Source of the DNA: Sulfuritalea sp.
GTDB taxonomy: Bacteria; Pseudomonadota; Gammaproteobacteria; Burkholderiales; Rhodocyclaceae
Reading direction: 5' to 3'
NCBI GenBank assembly: GCA_023229685.1
Contig: JALNYT010000002.1
Location: 1 to 64,000, forward strand
DNA length: 64,000 nucleotides
Of this stretch, positions 18,120-26,626 are shown in pieces; positions within the stretch are counted from its first letter, which is position 1; every line of letters starts with the position of its first letter. Position numbers and translations under genes: made by a program. The notes beneath the pieces were generated by a model. That model worked only from the letters and a program-made list of their open reading frames with translations, was not told where the DNA came from and searched no databases.

Positions 18120-18448
18120 GCCGTCGCGTCTCTTTCCGCATCGCGCCGCAGCTCTTCAATCTCGCTGCGGATGGCGTCGTATTCGGCGACTTTGTACTTG
18201 AGAAAGCTGATGGTGAGACTGGCTTTTTCTTCAATACCGCTGGGGGTGAGCAGGTAGCTGTAGGCAAGTTTATTGTCGTTACGGCGGAAATTGTCCATCT
18301 TGACCAGCCCCTTCTGGACCAGCGCCTGAAGACAATAGTTGGCTTTACCCAAGCTGACGCCCATCGCTTTGGCCATGTCCCGCTGCTGTATGGCCGGGTT
18401 GGCTTCGATGAGTTTCATCAGTTTGTAGCGATGGGAGTCGGGAAACAC
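18116..18448 (-). CDS. MarR-type EPS-associated transcriptional regulator
   Basis: A 110-residue winged-helix protein. The helix-turn-helix lies at about residues 20-50 (QQRDMAKAMGVSLGKANYCLQAL then VQKGLVK), followed by a C-terminal helical tail with a conserved ITxxFLKxKxxEYDxIxxEIE pattern typical of the EPS-associated MarR subgroup (TIGR04176). These proteins are found with exopolysaccharide loci in proteobacteria. The start is GTG at 18448, the only candidate after the upstream in-frame stop. It is translationally coupled to the RfaH-like gene (ATGA). Its target operator is not known. Confidence 0.85.
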   Translation of the reverse strand: MFPDSHRYKLMKLIEANPAIQQRDMAKAMGVSLGKANYCLQALVQKGLVKMDNFRRNDNKLAYSYLLTPSGIEEKASLTISFLKYKVAEYDAIRSEIEELRRDAERDATA

Positions 18449-18513
18449 GGCGAGGCGGATAACGGCTTGAATTCATCAGTTCATGGGTTGAACAGAAGTC
18501 TAGCGGGACGACG

Positions 18514-18530
18514 GGGCCTTGGCAAGGCCC
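18514..18530 (-). terminator. Perfect 7-bp hairpin after the epimerase gene
   Basis: GGGCCTT and AAGGCCC are perfectly complementary around a three-base loop, 29 bp downstream of the epimerase stop. There is no T-run after the stem on the minus strand, so it is not a standard intrinsic terminator. It may be a weak terminator or attenuator before the regulator pair, and could be a place where the RfaH-like factor matters. Confidence 0.3.
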
Positions 18531-18558
18531 GATGGTCGTGCAGCGCCGGTCCTGGAAA

Positions 18559-19443
18559 TCAAGAAAGGGTTGTCAGATATGCGGGATCGAACTTGCCGGG
18601 ACAGTAGCCGAAATCGCGTGTCGCTTCGCCATGATCGAAGACAAGGTCGGCCTGCATGCGCAGCGCCATGTCCGGCGTCAGGTGCGCAAACCGGGGATGC
18701 AGGCGGGCGAGATGCACCGCAATCCGGAAGGCCGCCATGGGAATGCGGACAAAGATGGGGCGCTGTCCCAGTGTTTCGAAGATGCGCCGCACCATGTCAA
18801 TATACGCCAGGGTTTCGCCCCCGCTCAGGTTGTAGGCCTTGTTGTGGCTCGCGGGTTCATCCAGGCTTTGTATGCAGGCCGCGGCAAGGTCACGCGCATT
18901 GACTGGTTGCCGGCGCCCGGTGCCCGCACCAAATAGCGGGAAAAACCCGAACTTGCGAACAAGGCGCGCGATTTCGGCCACATTGCGGTCGCCGCCGGCG
19001 CCGCCGTAAATAAGGGTGGGCCTAAACATCGTCCACGCCATGCCCAGACGCTCGCATTCTGCAGTCACCTGGTCTTCGGCGGCAATCAGCTTGCCCACAA
19101 CGTCAAGCTCATAGGGACTGCCCGACGCCTGCTTGCTAAAGCGACTCGTCGAACTGAACGCAATAACGCGCCGCACGCCGCGAGCGTGAAATTTTTCGAG
19201 CCACCCGGGCAGCAGCCAGAGGCTTGCCGTGTGAATCAGGGCGTCGGCCTCCGTCTGCGGCAAGTCGATAGTCTGGTCGGCCAGGTCGAGGTAATGCCAT
19301 GACTCACCCGTTGCGCCTGCCGCCGGATTTCGTCCCATGGCCAGGACCGGCACACCACGCTCCTGCAGCATCGGCAGCAGCAGCGAACCTATCGTGCTGG
19401 TCGCGCCTGTAACCAAGACCTTGCCCGGCCTCCCCGCCAACAT
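18559..19443 (-). CDS. NAD-dependent epimerase/dehydratase family protein
   Basis: A 294-residue extended SDR with the Rossmann motif VLVTGATSTIGSLLLP near the N-terminus, an SSTSRF serine region, and RPTLIYGGAGGDRNVA in the middle. The active-site Tyr is probably in SPYELDVVGKLIAAE, where Y-x6-K differs from the usual Y-x3-K spacing. It may be a sugar-nucleotide epimerase or reductase of the EPS locus, or an atypical SDR with lost activity. The start follows the fused glycosyltransferase-epimerase stop by 3 bp, so it is in the same operon. Confidence 0.75.
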   Translation of the reverse strand: MLAGRPGKVLVTGATSTIGSLLLPMLQERGVPVLAMGRNPAAGATGESWHYLDLADQTIDLPQTEADALIHTASLWLLPGWLEKFHARGVRRVIAFSSTSRFSKQASGSPYELDVVGKLIAAEDQVTAECERLGMAWTMFRPTLIYGGAGGDRNVAEIARLVRKFGFFPLFGAGTGRRQPVNARDLAAACIQSLDEPASHNKAYNLSGGETLAYIDMVRRIFETLGQRPIFVRIPMAAFRIAVHLARLHPRFAHLTPDMALRMQADLVFDHGEATRDFGYCPGKFDPAYLTTLS

Positions 19444-19446
19444 GGT

Positions 19447-21312
19447 CTAGTCGTTCCGAAATTGCCGGACTGTCTTGGTCAGCGCGGCGTCGATGGAAAC
19501 GGGAGGCTCCCAACCCAGCAGATGCCTGGTCTTTGTTATATCAACCTGCAGCGTGTCGCAAAGCCGTTGAACGATGACCTCCTTACCCAAGATGCGCCCC
19601 GCCATTCTCAGCACAACAATCGGCACCGGCATCAATCTTGCGTGTCGCCCGAAAGCGGCGGCTGTTCTCTGCAACAAAGCCGTGACCGTCAAGTCTTCGC
19701 CGTCGCTCACGAGGAACGTCTGGTTGGCCGCCGCCGGGTGGTACAAGCACTGGGCGATACAGTCGACCAGGTTATCAAGCGCGACGAAGCTGCGCCTGTT
19801 GTGTAGCGCCCCGAGTGGTAGCGGCACGCCCTTCAGCAGCCAGCGCATCATCTCGTGAAAGTTTGCCTTGACGCCGGGTCCGTAAACGAGCACCGGCCGA
19901 ATGATGACGACCTCCAGTCCCGTATGCTCCGCCAGTTGCAGCAACGCCTGCTCGGCTTCGAGCTTCGATACCCCGTACGGATCCAGCGGCCGTGGCACAT
20001 CGTCTGCCGTAAACGGCTGGCCGACGGGGGTACCCTCGCCGTTGACCTTGACCGAACTCGCGAACACAAAACGCCGTACGCCGGAGACGGCGGCCTGGCG
20101 GGCCAAGTTTAAGGTTAGTCCAACGTTGGCGCGGCGGTATTCTTCCAGCGGGTCGGCCGCGGTATCTCGCATGAGGTGCACGCGGGCCGCGAGATGCACC
20201 ACGCAGTCGGCCCCTGACAGTGCTGAGGTCCAGTCGGTGTGCTCGTTGATGTCTCCCATCGCAAGATACTCCACGGCAGGCAGCTGACCGACATCATGGT
20301 TCTTGCGGACCGCACCCAGTACTCGATAGCCCCGGGATGACAAATCGGCGCACACCGCCTGCCCGATGAAGCCGTTGGCACCGGTTACCAGTACCCGCCG
20401 GCCCGAGCCTTTTGCCGGAGCAGGTCCATAATGCTCACTGATGGATGGCGCTGCCGCGGGCGGTTCGGCCGCAGGTTTGCTGCTGAAGACCCCGCCCCAC
20501 TTGCGCCAATACAGCCACCCGGACCGGGCCGTGACAAACATGGACCGCAGCGAACGGTGCGTGTCGCGCGCCCATCGGTGCTTGACATGGACGGCGGGGA
20601 CATACACCACGCGGGCGATCTTGAGCATTCGTCGGCCGATATCTGCATCCTCGTAATGCAGGAAGAAGTCGGGATCGAAGCCGCCTATTGCCTGAAGCGG
20701 TGCGGTGCGGAAGAACATGAAGCAGCCGGTGGGGTACTCCAGCGGATGAATCGTTCTGTCGTAGTCGCAATCGCGCATCTCGAACTTGTCAATCACAGAA
20801 CCAAAGCTTGACTGGAGCCATGACGGTGAGAAGCTGCGGAGGAACATGACCAACAGCGTCGGGTAGCGCTTGCACAGGTAATGCCGCTCGCCGTCTTCGC
20901 CGAACACGGCCGGACTCAACAGGCCGACGTCAGGATGGCCTTCCATGAAACGCAGGCCCTCAAGCAGCGCATCGGCTTCGACGAAAAGGTCAGGGTTGAC
21001 GACAAGATGGTAGTCGGAACGAGCATTTGCGATCACGAGGTTGTTGCCCCGGCCGTATCCCAGGTTGCCTGGCGCGCGCAGCAACCGCAGGGCCCAACCC
21101 GGAACGCGGGCCCGGAAGCCTTCCAGCCAAGTGGCGACCTTGCCGAACAGGACGCCATCGTCCGAATTGTCAACCAGGGTCAGGTCCAGTTGGAGCGTGT
21201 ACCGCTGCTTGGCGACGCGCCCCGCCTCCTCCAACGCGAGCAGGGTTCGCTCGATCGTCGGCAGGTCGGGCTTGTAGAGGACCAGTGATGCGCTGATGAC
21301 GATCGGGGTCAT
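19447..21312 (-). CDS. Fusion of family 2 glycosyltransferase and NAD-dependent sugar epimerase
   Basis: A 621-residue two-domain protein from ATG 21312 (the frame extends upstream but overlaps the preceding gene). Residues 1-275 are a rhamnosyltransferase-like GT2: VDNSDDG, NLGYGRGNNLV, the metal motif NPDLF, and GGFDPDFFLHYEDADIGRR. A Pro/Ala-rich linker spans about 276-302. Residues 306-621 are an extended SDR: GANGFIG (311-317), VVHLAARVHLM, FASSVKVNGEG and the catalytic DPYGVSKLEAE (Y-x3-K). These usually come as separate neighbouring genes. No stop or frameshift lies between the halves, so this is a real fusion in the sequence as given. The likely role is assembly of the EPS repeat unit plus sugar-nucleotide conversion. 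Confidence 0.85.
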   Translation of the reverse strand: MTPIVISASLVLYKPDLPTIERTLLALEEAGRVAKQRYTLQLDLTLVDNSDDGVLFGKVATWLEGFRARVPGWALRLLRAPGNLGYGRGNNLVIANARSDYHLVVNPDLFVEADALLEGLRFMEGHPDVGLLSPAVFGEDGERHYLCKRYPTLLVMFLRSFSPSWLQSSFGSVIDKFEMRDCDYDRTIHPLEYPTGCFMFFRTAPLQAIGGFDPDFFLHYEDADIGRRMLKIARVVYVPAVHVKHRWARDTHRSLRSMFVTARSGWLYWRKWGGVFSSKPAAEPPAAAPSISEHYGPAPAKGSGRRVLVTGANGFIGQAVCADLSSRGYRVLGAVRKNHDVGQLPAVEYLAMGDINEHTDWTSALSGADCVVHLAARVHLMRDTAADPLEEYRRANVGLTLNLARQAAVSGVRRFVFASSVKVNGEGTPVGQPFTADDVPRPLDPYGVSKLEAEQALLQLAEHTGLEVVIIRPVLVYGPGVKANFHEMMRWLLKGVPLPLGALHNRRSFVALDNLVDCIAQCLYHPAAANQTFLVSDGEDLTVTALLQRTAAAFGRHARLMPVPIVVLRMAGRILGKEVIVQRLCDTLQVDITKTRHLLGWEPPVSIDAALTKTVRQFRND

Positions 21313-21313
21313 G

Positions 21314-21868
21314 TCACTCGCCCACCTGTTTCTCTGGCGCTGGCCGCGCCACGATCGTCGCGGGCACGCCAACGGCCACCGCGTGGGCGGGCACGTCGCG
21401 CAGCACTACGGCGTTGGCGCCGATTTTGGCATGGTCGCCAACGGTGATGCGCCCGATCACCTTGGCGCCTGCACCGATGAGCACGTCATTGCCAATGACC
21501 GGTCGCTCGGACACGGTAAAGCCCATGTCGGGTTCGCTCGTCCCCAGAGTCACCCCCTGCAGGATGGTGCAGTTGTCGCCGATGCGCGCTGCGCCGATGA
21601 CGGTACCGACCGTATGCGGCAGGAACAGCCCGCCGCCGATCTCTACTTGCGGCGACACCTCGAGGCCGAAGACCAGAACATTTAGCATCGAACACAGTTT
21701 CGCGAGGAGACCAAGCCGGTGCCCGTAGAAAAACTCCGCAAGGCGCAGCAGCACCACCGGCGCCATGCGCGGGTTGGCACAGGCAATGAGCAGTGTAGAC
21801 GTGGACACCAGCCCGCGGTGTCCCCGCATCGCATAATAGCGCTCGATATCTGACCTCAATTTGTTCAC
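21314..21868 (-). CDS. Serine-acetyltransferase-like hexapeptide transferase
   Basis: A 184-residue left-handed beta-helix acyltransferase from GTG 21868, which overlaps the flippase stop as GTGA. The N-terminal helices contain LRSDIERYYAMRG. The beta-helix includes GGGLFLPHTVGTVIGAARIG, TILQGVTLG, the metal-free catalytic loop region, and GNDVLIGAGAKVIG. CysE-like enzymes within polysaccharide loci usually O-acetylate a sugar rather than serine, and this is the preferred reading here. The frame is open for 200 codons further upstream, but that part is antisense-type noise over the flippase gene. Confidence 0.82.
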   Translation of the reverse strand: MNKLRSDIERYYAMRGHRGLVSTSTLLIACANPRMAPVVLLRLAEFFYGHRLGLLAKLCSMLNVLVFGLEVSPQVEIGGGLFLPHTVGTVIGAARIGDNCTILQGVTLGTSEPDMGFTVSERPVIGNDVLIGAGAKVIGRITVGDHAKIGANAVVLRDVPAHAVAVGVPATIVARPAPEKQVGE

Positions 21869-23307
21869 AGCACCACCTTCTTGTAAGCAAGAAGCGCCAC
21901 GCCACTTGCGACCAGGCCCATGACCATGCACAGCCACCTGGCAGGCTCCGGCGACCCACCGGAGGTGAGGGCCAGATACACCAGGGGCAAGGTGCCCCCC
22001 GCCAGGAGCGGCCAGATCTGGCGCCGCCGCATGAGCCGGTTCTTCAGCCGCGCGTATTCCACCACGAATACGAGGTAAACGAAGTTCGGCAGCACAAACG
22101 CCCAGCTTAGCGCCTCCAGAGATCCGAAGCGGTCCAAGGCATACCGGGTCGCCGCCAACAGCGAGAGGTTCACGGCCAGATCGGAGACCAGCAGCACGCG
22201 CGAATTGCGTGTGGCCAGAATCATGGTGCCGTACACCCACGAAACGCCCCGAAATATCACTGCAATGACCAGCACCCTCAGCGCCTGACCGGATGGCTGA
22301 AATTCCGGGCTGTAGAGCAGGTCGATCAAGGGCTCTTTCATGAGCACCATTGCATAACAGATCAGGAGGCTGACACCCAGCACGAGATAGGCCGTCTTGA
22401 GCATGCAGGCCTTCTGGCTTTCCGGATCGGTCGTCGCCGTGAGCAGCGGCAGATAAATGGCGCTGCACGCCGTCAGGAACAAGGTGGTGTAGTTGAAGGT
22501 CAAGGTCCAGCCGGCGTCGAACAGGCCGGCAAACGCCAGCCCCCTGGCCTCGATGATCCAGGAACGGATCAGCAGCAGCGCGACAATCGTCGCCAGCGCC
22601 GCACCGAGGTTGGACAGGGCAAACCGCATGAACGCGCTACTTTGCTCCGGCGACAAGGCCCCCGAACGCGACGCTGCCACGGGCCTGGGCAAGCGCGACA
22701 CCCCAAACGCACCGACCAGGCAAGTCACCCCGAAACAGAGGACAAACGACCCTGCCAGCAGTTGCGGATCCGGCGGCAGACGCCACCACCTCGCCCCGGC
22801 CAGCAGCATCACCAGTGCCGCCGGCCCGGCGATTTGCGCCACAGCCAGGCGGGGATATGAGCGATAGCCGTTGAGTACCGCCACGACATAGGTGCCGCCC
22901 ACATTGAGCAGCACGGCCAGCGCGATCCAGCGCATGGTGGCGACCAGATCGGGCGCATCGGACGACAGGAAGAACTGCGTCAGCTGCGGGGCAGCGCCGA
23001 CCATCACCAGCACCACTCCAACGCCGGTCAGGCCGACGAGGCGAACCGCGGTTGCGCGGAACTGTCGGCGGTCAGCTTCGTCCTCCCGTTCGGCAAGTCC
23101 CTGGACCACAGAATTGGTGCCGCCAAAGGTGGCGCCAACGGTGGCGGCCTGGGCGATCTGCCTCAGTTGCGAAAACAGCCCGACGCCTTCCGGCCCCATC
23201 CATCCCGCGACCGCCTTGAAACTGAGCAGCCACAAGAAAGCCGAACCAAAGACGCCCGCGCTACTGACCAGAACCCCGCGCTTGAGGCTTGATGATTGAG
23301 CGGCCAT
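21865..23307 (-). CDS. wzx: Wzx-type polysaccharide flippase
   Basis: A 480-residue polytopic protein with about twelve to fourteen membrane segments, of the MOP exporter superfamily. N-terminal features (SSAGVFGSAFLWLLSFKAVA, GPEGVGLFSQLRQIAQAAT) match the O-antigen translocase branch related to WzxE. It would move the undecaprenyl-pyrophosphate-linked repeat unit across the inner membrane. It lies directly after a Wzy-like gene and before acetyltransferase and glycosyltransferase genes, the usual company of Wzx/Wzy systems. Confidence 0.85.
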   Translation of the reverse strand: MAAQSSSLKRGVLVSSAGVFGSAFLWLLSFKAVAGWMGPEGVGLFSQLRQIAQAATVGATFGGTNSVVQGLAEREDEADRRQFRATAVRLVGLTGVGVVLVMVGAAPQLTQFFLSSDAPDLVATMRWIALAVLLNVGGTYVVAVLNGYRSYPRLAVAQIAGPAALVMLLAGARWWRLPPDPQLLAGSFVLCFGVTCLVGAFGVSRLPRPVAASRSGALSPEQSSAFMRFALSNLGAALATIVALLLIRSWIIEARGLAFAGLFDAGWTLTFNYTTLFLTACSAIYLPLLTATTDPESQKACMLKTAYLVLGVSLLICYAMVLMKEPLIDLLYSPEFQPSGQALRVLVIAVIFRGVSWVYGTMILATRNSRVLLVSDLAVNLSLLAATRYALDRFGSLEALSWAFVLPNFVYLVFVVEYARLKNRLMRRRQIWPLLAGGTLPLVYLALTSGGSPEPARWLCMVMGLVASGVALLAYKKVVL

Positions 23308-23319
23308 GACTCGGCGGCG

Positions 23320-24558
23320 CTAGGCGCCCCGCTTGTCCGCCGCCGTAGCGCGCAGACCGGACAACAACAGTCCCCACATGAAGTAGGCGAAGATGCCCGG
23401 ATAGGGTTGCCGCAAAGTGACCTTGAAATTGCTGTCGATTACGACCAGGTAAAAGACGATGGCCGCCAGCCACCAGGTTTCGGCCGGCAGCGTCTTGCGC
23501 TGCCTCCAGCACAGGTCGGCTGTATAGCCCATCAGGAACGCTATGGGCAGCAATGACACCAGGCCGAAGTTATAAACGATGTCGATATACCAGTTGTGCG
23601 GACTCGTCCTGATTTCACGAGGCATGGGCTGTGGATGCCCCATCAGAAGGGTCTGATTGCTTTCAAGGATTCCGTTACCGAAATTCTTCCAGTCGTTAAA
23701 ACGCTCTTCAACATTGGGGGGAATCTTGCCTTCCGAAAGGTCCGTGAACTTTCTTAGGAATGAATTCCCAATACGTTGCTCCTCCATCTTTTCGAAATAT
23801 ATAAGCCCGCCCAGAGTTGTCACCGCAATCAGGATCACTGATACCAACACCCATTTCGAGCTGGCTCGATAAGCCCACAGCTTCCAAGCCAAAAAAGCGA
23901 TCACCAGCGCCCCATAGCCAAAAATGGCCAGAAAGGAATAGCTGCGCGTCGCATAGACAAACATCAATATCGTCAATATGCACAGCCAGAGCCTGTACTC
24001 CTCCCAGAGGGAGGCCAACGAATAGGCAAACGCGCAGACAAGAATCAATGGAACGTACTGGAGGTGGGAATAGATACTGAACGCGTACAAATATTGAGTG
24101 AAGCGCTCTCCCTGCAGCCACGCAGCGAGTAGCTGCAAGGGCACTACCACGGAAAGCACGACCAAAAAAGCCCGTGCAATGACCTTGTGTTTATCATCCA
24201 CCAGCTGGCCCAGCAGCAAACCCGCCAACGGCAGCATGACTTGCAGGATCATCATCAACTTGCGCTGTGGCGGCGTAACGCCATCACTGCCCAGCCACAA
24301 GGACGTCAGGCTGACAGCGATCGTCCCGACGATCATCGCAAGCGCTGGCCGAGCTCTTCCGAAGCGGTCCACCAGAAAGGCAAGCGCCACCAAGCAGGTC
24401 AAAATGGAAATCGGCAGGGGCAGTGTTGCCAGCGAGCCCCCCGAATCGGGCATGACAGCCAAATCCCTGTATATCCCGCCACTAAGTTGAAAAAACAGCG
24501 GGAACGAAATGCCCAGGCCGACCCCCCATAAGCCCATGTGCTGGTATCGAGGATTCAT
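23320..24558 (-). CDS. O-antigen polymerase/ligase family protein (Wzy-like)
   Basis: A 412-residue inner-membrane protein with about eleven hydrophobic segments and one large periplasmic loop (about 280-345) carrying SPHNWYIDIVYNFGLVSLLP, the conserved H-N-x-x-I/L-D motif of the Wzy_C/O-antigen ligase family. It polymerises lipid-linked repeat units or ligates them to an acceptor. Neighbouring Wzx and Wzz favour a polymerase role. ATG at 24558; 12 bp separate it from wzx downstream. A ligase function (WaaL) cannot be excluded from sequence alone. Confidence 0.82.
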   Translation of the reverse strand: MNPRYQHMGLWGVGLGISFPLFFQLSGGIYRDLAVMPDSGGSLATLPLPISILTCLVALAFLVDRFGRARPALAMIVGTIAVSLTSLWLGSDGVTPPQRKLMMILQVMLPLAGLLLGQLVDDKHKVIARAFLVVLSVVVPLQLLAAWLQGERFTQYLYAFSIYSHLQYVPLILVCAFAYSLASLWEEYRLWLCILTILMFVYATRSYSFLAIFGYGALVIAFLAWKLWAYRASSKWVLVSVILIAVTTLGGLIYFEKMEEQRIGNSFLRKFTDLSEGKIPPNVEERFNDWKNFGNGILESNQTLLMGHPQPMPREIRTSPHNWYIDIVYNFGLVSLLPIAFLMGYTADLCWRQRKTLPAETWWLAAIVFYLVVIDSNFKVTLRQPYPGIFAYFMWGLLLSGLRATAADKRGA

Positions 24559-24779
24559 TGTCGGGTACGTCTACGCAGGGGAAACAGCAGACCCATGCCG
24601 CTGCTCCAGTTCAGCAGTTTGTGGTTTGTTTCCATTGTTACTGATTTGTTGGCCAAGCAAATTGTGCATGCACTGCGGCTCACTATCGGCATCAGTGGCT
24701 CATTCGCCGTCTTCAGGACGCCATCCTGGCAAGGGGCGGCAAACTACAGCGGCGTCCTCTCGTCTCTCGCGCCCTTCCA

Positions 24780-25682
24780 TCAACCGTTGACCAGCGACTT
24801 CCCGGCCGCGCGCCGACTCTGCCAGCGGCGCTGGAACATCATCGCCGCCAGGCTGAGGAACAAACCGCCCAACGCACCCAGCATCATCACCTGCATTTGC
24901 TTGGGTGATACCGGTGCTTGCGGAACCGAGGGCTCTGCGAATGCGGCCGTGGCAACTGTGCCGGTAGAGGAAATCCACCCCCGATATTGCGTTTCCCGAC
25001 GCCGCAGTTCCATCGCACGGCTCTCGCCAGTGGCCCAAAGCTGCTCGTACAGGACCGATTGACTGAATCGGTCGTGGGGTGGGAGTTGTTTCTGCAGTTG
25101 TGCAGCATGCTTCAACTCGGCCAATGCCTTCTCGGCTTGCCCTAATTCGTCCGATATTGCCTTTAGATCCGCTTGCAGGTTATCAATCGCAGGCTTCGCA
25201 ATTGCCTTGTGCAATGCCGCCAGATATTCAATGGTGGCGGCCAGAGAGCTTGCAGCCTCTTCTCGCGTCAGGCCTCGTACCTTGAGTTCGATGAGGTCGG
25301 CTGCTTTGGCAGGTTTGGCCGCGAGGGACGCCGCATACACCGCCCCCCGCGCGTCGTCGCTCCAGCCCAGTTTCCTGACCATGCCGTCCTTGAAGGTGGG
25401 GAACATGATTCGCTCCACCACCCGCGACGGCGTCTCAACAAGTACCGGCCCGGTCGGTCCGTTCGGACCGTTCGGACCGGGAGCCTGTCCGATCTGCACC
25501 AAAGCCATCGCTTCATATTGTGGCGGCGTAACGGTGAGATAGCCGGCGGCGGCGATCACCCCCGCCGCTATCCCGCCGACGATCCAGCGCCAGCCTTCAA
25601 CCACCTTCTGCCAAATATCGTAGAGGGAGAGTTCGTCGTCTTCGTCGAGCGGGGATTGCAGTTGTTCAGTAGGGGGGGTCAT
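24780..25682 (-). CDS. wzz: Wzz-type chain-length determinant protein
   Basis: Polysaccharide co-polymerase setting the chain length of the Wzy product. The 300 residues hold an N-terminal cytoplasmic part with LSLYDIWQKVVEGWRWI, transmembrane helix 1 (about 33-51), a periplasmic coiled-coil domain (90-245) and helix 2 (about 266-285). The Pro-rich segment before helix 2 has VPQAPVSPKQ. After helix 1 comes an unusual collagen-like Gly-Pro-Asn run (69-78) encoded by a 9-bp tandem repeat. No C-terminal tyrosine kinase domain is present. It is the promoter-proximal gene of the group that runs down to the epimerase. Confidence 0.85.
   Translation of the reverse strand: MTPPTEQLQSPLDEDDELSLYDIWQKVVEGWRWIVGGIAAGVIAAAGYLTVTPPQYEAMALVQIGQAPGPNGPNGPTGPVLVETPSRVVERIMFPTFKDGMVRKLGWSDDARGAVYAASLAAKPAKAADLIELKVRGLTREEAASSLAATIEYLAALHKAIAKPAIDNLQADLKAISDELGQAEKALAELKHAAQLQKQLPPHDRFSQSVLYEQLWATGESRAMELRRRETQYRGWISSTGTVATAAFAEPSVPQAPVSPKQMQVMMLGALGGLFLSLAAMMFQRRWQSRRAAGKSLVNG
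25452..25478 (-). repeat. 9-bp tandem repeat in wzz
   Basis: Two exact copies and one diverged copy of GGTCCGAAC (minus strand) encode Gly-Pro-Asn, Gly-Pro-Asn, Gly-Pro-Thr in the periplasmic part of Wzz. Slippage in units of 9 bp would lengthen or shorten the run without breaking the frame. Confidence 0.7.
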
Positions 25683-25798
25683 TTGGTCCGGACGTATGTT
25701 ACTTGAAGGCAGCTCGGTTTCGCGTCGTGCAGCGCCATGATGGCTATGGCAAGCGCATCACAAGGAGTCAGCGAAAAGAAGGCGGGCGCAGTTCAGTA

Positions 25799-26158
25799 TC
25801 AGCCATTGGTCACCCGCGCCTCATCGAGGCTGCGACCGGAGGCTTCCCAGTCCTTGATCCATTGCGGGCGACGGCCGCGGCCCCCCGCCCAGGTAAATTG
25901 AGGATTTTGCGGATGGCGATAAAGAATGGCTGGGGATTTCTTTGCTGGTTTGGCTACGGCTTTGGCGGCGCCATTGCGCGACTTGCGCGCGGCAGGTTTG
26001 CCCATCACGTCGTCCAGCTTGAGGCCGTATTTGGCGACGATGGACTTAATTTCGTCCAAGGCCTGACCGCGCTGCTTTTTGCTGCGGCTTTCAATTTCTT
26101 TTTCGGTTCTGGTTTTAAGCTTCTGCAATTCGCCAAGAGACATAACAGATAGGTCCAT
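25799..26158 (-). CDS. H-NS family nucleoid-associated protein
   Basis: A 119-residue H-NS/BpH3-type protein. The N-terminal oligomerisation helices cover residues 1-50 (MSLGELQKLKTRTEKEIESR), a Lys/Ala-rich linker follows, and the C-terminal DNA-binding domain has YRHPQNPQFTWAGGRGRRPQW, the AT-rich minor-groove hook. Such proteins silence AT-rich, often horizontally acquired DNA; here it sits beside a large variable polysaccharide locus. A good ribosome-binding site (GGAGGG, four bases before ATG) and a consensus -10 box precede it. The TKMDLSxMSL-type start agrees with betaproteobacterial relatives. Confidence 0.9.
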   Translation of the reverse strand: MDLSVMSLGELQKLKTRTEKEIESRSKKQRGQALDEIKSIVAKYGLKLDDVMGKPAARKSRNGAAKAVAKPAKKSPAILYRHPQNPQFTWAGGRGRRPQWIKDWEASGRSLDEARVTNG

Positions 26159-26197
26159 GAATCCCTCCGGAATTAATTATTGTGACGCGCGCGGCGA

Positions 26198-26203
26198 ATT
26201 ATA
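26198..26203 (-). promoter_or_regulatory. -10 box of the H-NS gene
   Basis: A perfect TATAAT on the minus strand, 40 bp before the ATG, in an AT-rich region. A -35 match is poor (TGAAAA with a 17-bp spacer). The upstream 26220-26290 segment is AT-rich and could be an H-NS autoregulation target. Confidence 0.5.
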
Positions 26204-26329
26204 CGGCCAAATTTCCGGCCTTTTCACCTAATTCCCCGCCAGATGAATTGTGCCGATCGGCTATTTTTTTAAATTCTGTAATTGCACAATCCTCGGCGTT
26301 CAGCCGCTATCCAGCCGAACAGCAGACAA

Positions 26330-26617
26330 ATCATGAGCAAAGAATTCCATCCCGACACGGTGAATATCGTTTATCAACTCAGGGTTATCGATCTTTTGCC
26401 TCAATTACAAATCGACGTTCCACGGCAGTAGCAGATCACCGATGAGGCTTTCGCTTTCGAACAAATCAGCAAGGGTCAGCGTGTCGCCGTCGATGGCCAG
26501 ATCGATATTGGAACCGGTCTGATAATTACCCTTGGCGCAGAGGTCATATAGACGGCCACGGCTGATTTGGAGATATTGCTCGAATAGACTTTGAATATGG
26601 CCCTGCATTGCGGTCAC
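26330..26617 (-). pseudogene. Decayed minimal nucleotidyltransferase (MntA-like)
   Basis: The reading frame from 26617 encodes 70 residues and then a stop (TAA, 26407-26405). Continuing past the stop in the same frame gives KIDNPELINDIHRVGMEFF, the C-terminal end typical of the polymerase-beta-like minimal nucleotidyltransferases (COG1669), so the stop is a nonsense mutation. The active-site motif, normally GSRAxG...GSDIDL, reads LYDLCAKGNYQTGSNIDL: the first Gly-Ser is lost and the first catalytic Asp is Asn. Both changes argue for a dead gene. In functional systems this protein (MntA) neutralises a HEPN toxin; no HEPN partner is seen nearby. It lies 9 bp upstream of the ligase-gene stop, on the same strand. 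Confidence 0.75.
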
Positions 26618-26626
26618 GAACCCTAG

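Noticed and set aside
26250..26272. GCCGATCGGC followed by a run of T on the plus strand as a terminator
   Set aside because: There is no plus-strand gene upstream that it could end, and the loop would be only two bases. It is more likely part of the AT-rich H-NS promoter region.
26159..26330. A HEPN toxin gene partner for the dead nucleotidyltransferase
   Set aside because: No open frame with the Rx4-6H motif or of suitable length was found on either strand next to it.
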